From: Bufo bufo | Taxonomy: Eukaryota; Chordata; Amphibia; Anura; Bufonidae | Length of the DNA stretch: 64,000 nt | Reading direction: 5' to 3' | Assembly: GCF_905171765.1 (NCBI RefSeq) | Contig: NC_053389.1 | Location: 218,432,624 to 218,496,623 of the forward strand | Shown here: positions 62,134-64,000 of the stretch, piece by piece | Layout: every line of letters starts with the position of its first letter | Numbering within the stretch: the stretch's first letter is position 1 | The notes under the pieces: model-generated | What the model saw: the letters and a program-made list of their open reading frames with translations, nothing else | Databases searched by the model: none | Told to the model about the DNA's origin: nothing | Made by a program: the position numbers and the translations under genes

Positions 62134-62587
62134 TGCACTAAACTGTGCAAAGTAATTAACACGAAAGAGGACAGTATACTGCAACAGATAGATCTGGATG
62201 GATTGGCGGCTTGGGGAGAGAAGTGGCAGATGAGGTTAAACACTGACAAATGTAAGGTTATGCACATGGGAAGGAATAATGCAAGTCACCAGTACATACT
62301 ATGGTAAAACACTGACATGGAAAAGGACCTAGGAATTTTTGTGAACAGTAAACTAAGCTGTAGAAACCAGTGTCAGTCAGCTGCTGCCAAGGCCAATAAG
62401 ATAATGGGTTACATCAAAAGGGGCATAGATGCCCGTGATGAGATCATAGTCCTGCCACTTTACAAATCACTAGTCAGACCACACATGGAGTACTGTGTAC
62501 AGTTCTGGGCTCCTGTGAACAAGGCAGACATAGCAGAGCTGGAAAGGGTTCAGAGGAGGGCAACTAAAGTAATAACTGGAATGGGTA
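62134..62587 (+). pseudogene. LINE ORF2 segment after RT, copy 2
   Basis: Resumes with TKLCKVI-type text, RFNTDKCKVMHMGRNN-like sequence (frameshifted), then MEKDLGIFVNSKLSCRNQCQ and VRPHMEYCVQFWAPVNK to 62580. Confidence 0.8.
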
Positions 62588-63420
62588 GACTCAGTGGCGT
62601 GCCTGGGGGAGGGGGGGTGTGGTCCGCCCCGGGTGCCGGCTCTCAGGGGAGTGCCAGAAGCAATGAGCGCTTCCATCAATACAGATGGAAGCGCTCATTG
62701 CTGGAGCTCTGACGCCCACATACTGCGGCGGGGCATGGGAGCGCATAGTTCCCTGCCCCGCTGCCGATCACCACCATAGGCTTAAAGCCTAGTAGTGAAA
62801 TCCCGGCGCAGGCAGTGCAGTGAAGTGTGTGCACCTTCCTCTACGAGCAAGCGCCTGGACATAGATGAGTATTTAGTTTTTTTTTCTTTTTTTCTTTTAT
62901 GTGCTAACTTTGGGGGACACGGGGGGGGGGGGGGGGACACAGGAGGACATGTGTGGGAAATTACTGTATGGGGGAAGTGTGGGGAAATTACTGTGTGGGG
63001 GCAATGTGGGGGACACTACTGTGTGGGGGCAGTGTGGGGGAAATTACTGTGCGGGGGAAACTACTGTGTGGGGGCAGTGTGGGGGACACTACTGTATGGC
63101 GGCAGTGTGGGGGACACTACTGTATGGGGGAAATTACTATATGGGGCAGTGTGGGGGAAATTACTGTGTGGTGAAAATTACTATATGGGGCAGTGTGGGG
63201 GAAATTACTGTGTGGGGGGCAAGTTACTATGGGGGATTACTATGGGGGGCAGTGTGGGAGAAATTACTATATGGGGCAGCGTAGGGGGGCGTTGCTATTG
63301 GGGAAGCAATTATATTATTTCTGGGAACACTATACAGGGATTATTACCTGGAGCACAATATAGAGTGTTATTATTACTTGGGGAACTCTAGGGGATATTA
63401 TAGCTGTTGTGGACACTAAA
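62588..63420. repeat. G-rich element with ~30-bp minisatellite
   Basis: Begins GTGGCGTGCCTGGGGGAGGG. The minisatellite at about 62935-63300 has about twelve units of GTGTGGGGGACACTACTGTA / GGGGGAAATTACTGTGTGG. The all-frame readings rich in WGNYCVG are repeat shadows. Confidence 0.85.
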
Positions 63421-63546
63421 GGGACATTTGGGGTGATTTATCAAACTGGTGTAAAGTAGCTTAGTTGCCCATAGCAGCCAGTCAGAATCCACCTTTCATA
63501 TTCGACAGCTCTTTTGGAAATCCAATTCTACTTTACACCAATTATG
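63421..63546. mobile_element. short foldback MITE
   Basis: GATTTATCAAACTGGTGTAA at the left pairs with TTCTACTTTACACCAATTAT at the right. The interior contains CCCATAGCAGCCAGTCAGAA. A very short palindromic element. Confidence 0.7.
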
Positions 63547-63699
63547 TCTACAGGGGTCACTATTTTTTCAGCAGTATAGTACCTGGGGCCAGGCCCGTCG
63601 CTAACAGACAGGCAAAACAAGCAATTGCTTGGGGCCCCGAGCTGGCCCGGGGCCAAGCAGAGCCGGTGCTTGTTTTGCTTCCTTTAAGGCTGCAGCTTA

Positions 63700-63905
63700 A
63701 CTCAGAAGATCCGATGGTATATTCTAACCCCCAGGCGTTCCCATGGTGACGGGGAGGCTTGCCTGGGGGTTAGAATATACCATCGGATCTGAGTTTTACG
63801 AGCTCAGTGAGATCGTAAAAACTCAAATCCGATGGTATATTCTAACCCCCAAGCATTCCCATGGTGACAGGGACGCTTGCCTGGGGGTTAGAATATACAG
63901 GGCCA
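63700..63905. repeat. tandem hairpins, TTCTAACCCCCA family
   Basis: Two hairpins of GATGGTATATTCTAACCCCC with centre TTCCCATGGTGAC, in direct repetition, related to the hairpins at 21340-21510 and 22610-22690 in the Harbinger-like element. 63906-64000 shows nothing further. Confidence 0.8.
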
Positions 63906-64000
63906 CGCCGCTCACAGCAGTATATTTATAAACTAATCAGTAACTACTTTAACTTTAATCATTGCTCATTGATGAGCTCTTTACTTGGATTATTTGGATA

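Larger units (their letters stand above)
60290..62587 (+). mobile_element. CR1/L2-like LINE, copy 2, interrupted twice
   Basis: Covers the region before RT (VPCLTQEE-type text with EEVLRRLKKIKIDKSTEPDG), the RT and part of the C-terminal region, and stops at 62587 where another element begins. It carries a 178-bp insertion with 14-bp duplications (60636-60813) and a TIR element (61268-62133). Near-identical to copy 1 at 45186-48338. Confidence 0.85.

Noticed and set aside
62795..63391. 198-codon Gly/Trp-rich ORF
   Set aside because: G-rich 30-bp minisatellite open in all three frames of the plus strand; no protein signal.

Overview
This window is vertebrate repeat DNA. I recognise no host gene, tRNA or rRNA. 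The mix of chromovirus and other Ty3/gypsy-like LTR elements, DIRS, CR1/L2-like LINEs, hAT, Tc1 and Harbinger-like elements, and short foldback elements suits an amphibian, probably an anuran. That assignment is inference from repeat composition, because no host marker is present.

Region by region: 1-1735 is a 21-bp minisatellite. 1917-5394 holds small terminal-inverted-repeat (TIR) elements, a TTAA-flanked element and a LINE tail. 5395-13932 is a decayed minus-strand LTR element interrupted at 7188-12696 (4-bp target-site duplication, TSD, TACC) by a second minus-strand LTR element. The second element's only large ORF has a PPxY motif and a cold-shock (Y-box-like) RNA-binding domain. 14259-17882 is a DIRS remnant carrying a decayed chromovirus.

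17883-49632 is, on the evidence of perfect 8-bp TSDs (GTTGAGAT) and matching TIRs, one hAT transposon swollen to about 31.7 kb. Its own sequence is a 5' end, a ~185-bp satellite, the C-terminal part of the transposase, a ~100-bp satellite and a 3' end. Inserted into it are a Harbinger-like foldback with a giant palindrome (21039-23044), three TTAA-flanked elements (23806-29004, 29296-30950, 42469-44918), a CR1/L2-like LINE with a Tc1 element inside it (45186-48338), and a second cold-shock LTR element (30951-41288). That second copy has a further LTR element in its 5' LTR (33054-41080, TSD CATAT). The further element in turn holds an apparently intact, recently inserted chromovirus (34557-39892, TSD GCCCC, 1443-residue Gag-Pol). 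Counting the DIRS host, the nesting is five levels deep.

49641-64000 holds solo-LTR-like sequences, one with TSD ATTAC; MITEs; a decayed hAT on the minus strand (58620-59110 and 56685-56950); a plus-strand LTR with its primer-binding site; a second CR1/L2-like LINE with its own insertions; and minisatellites.

Only the chromovirus looks able to make a full set of replication proteins. The most unusual item is the cold-shock-domain ORF. It occurs in two diverged elements with the same architecture and no visible pol, which suggests a non-autonomous LTR retroelement family that captured a host-like RNA-binding domain.
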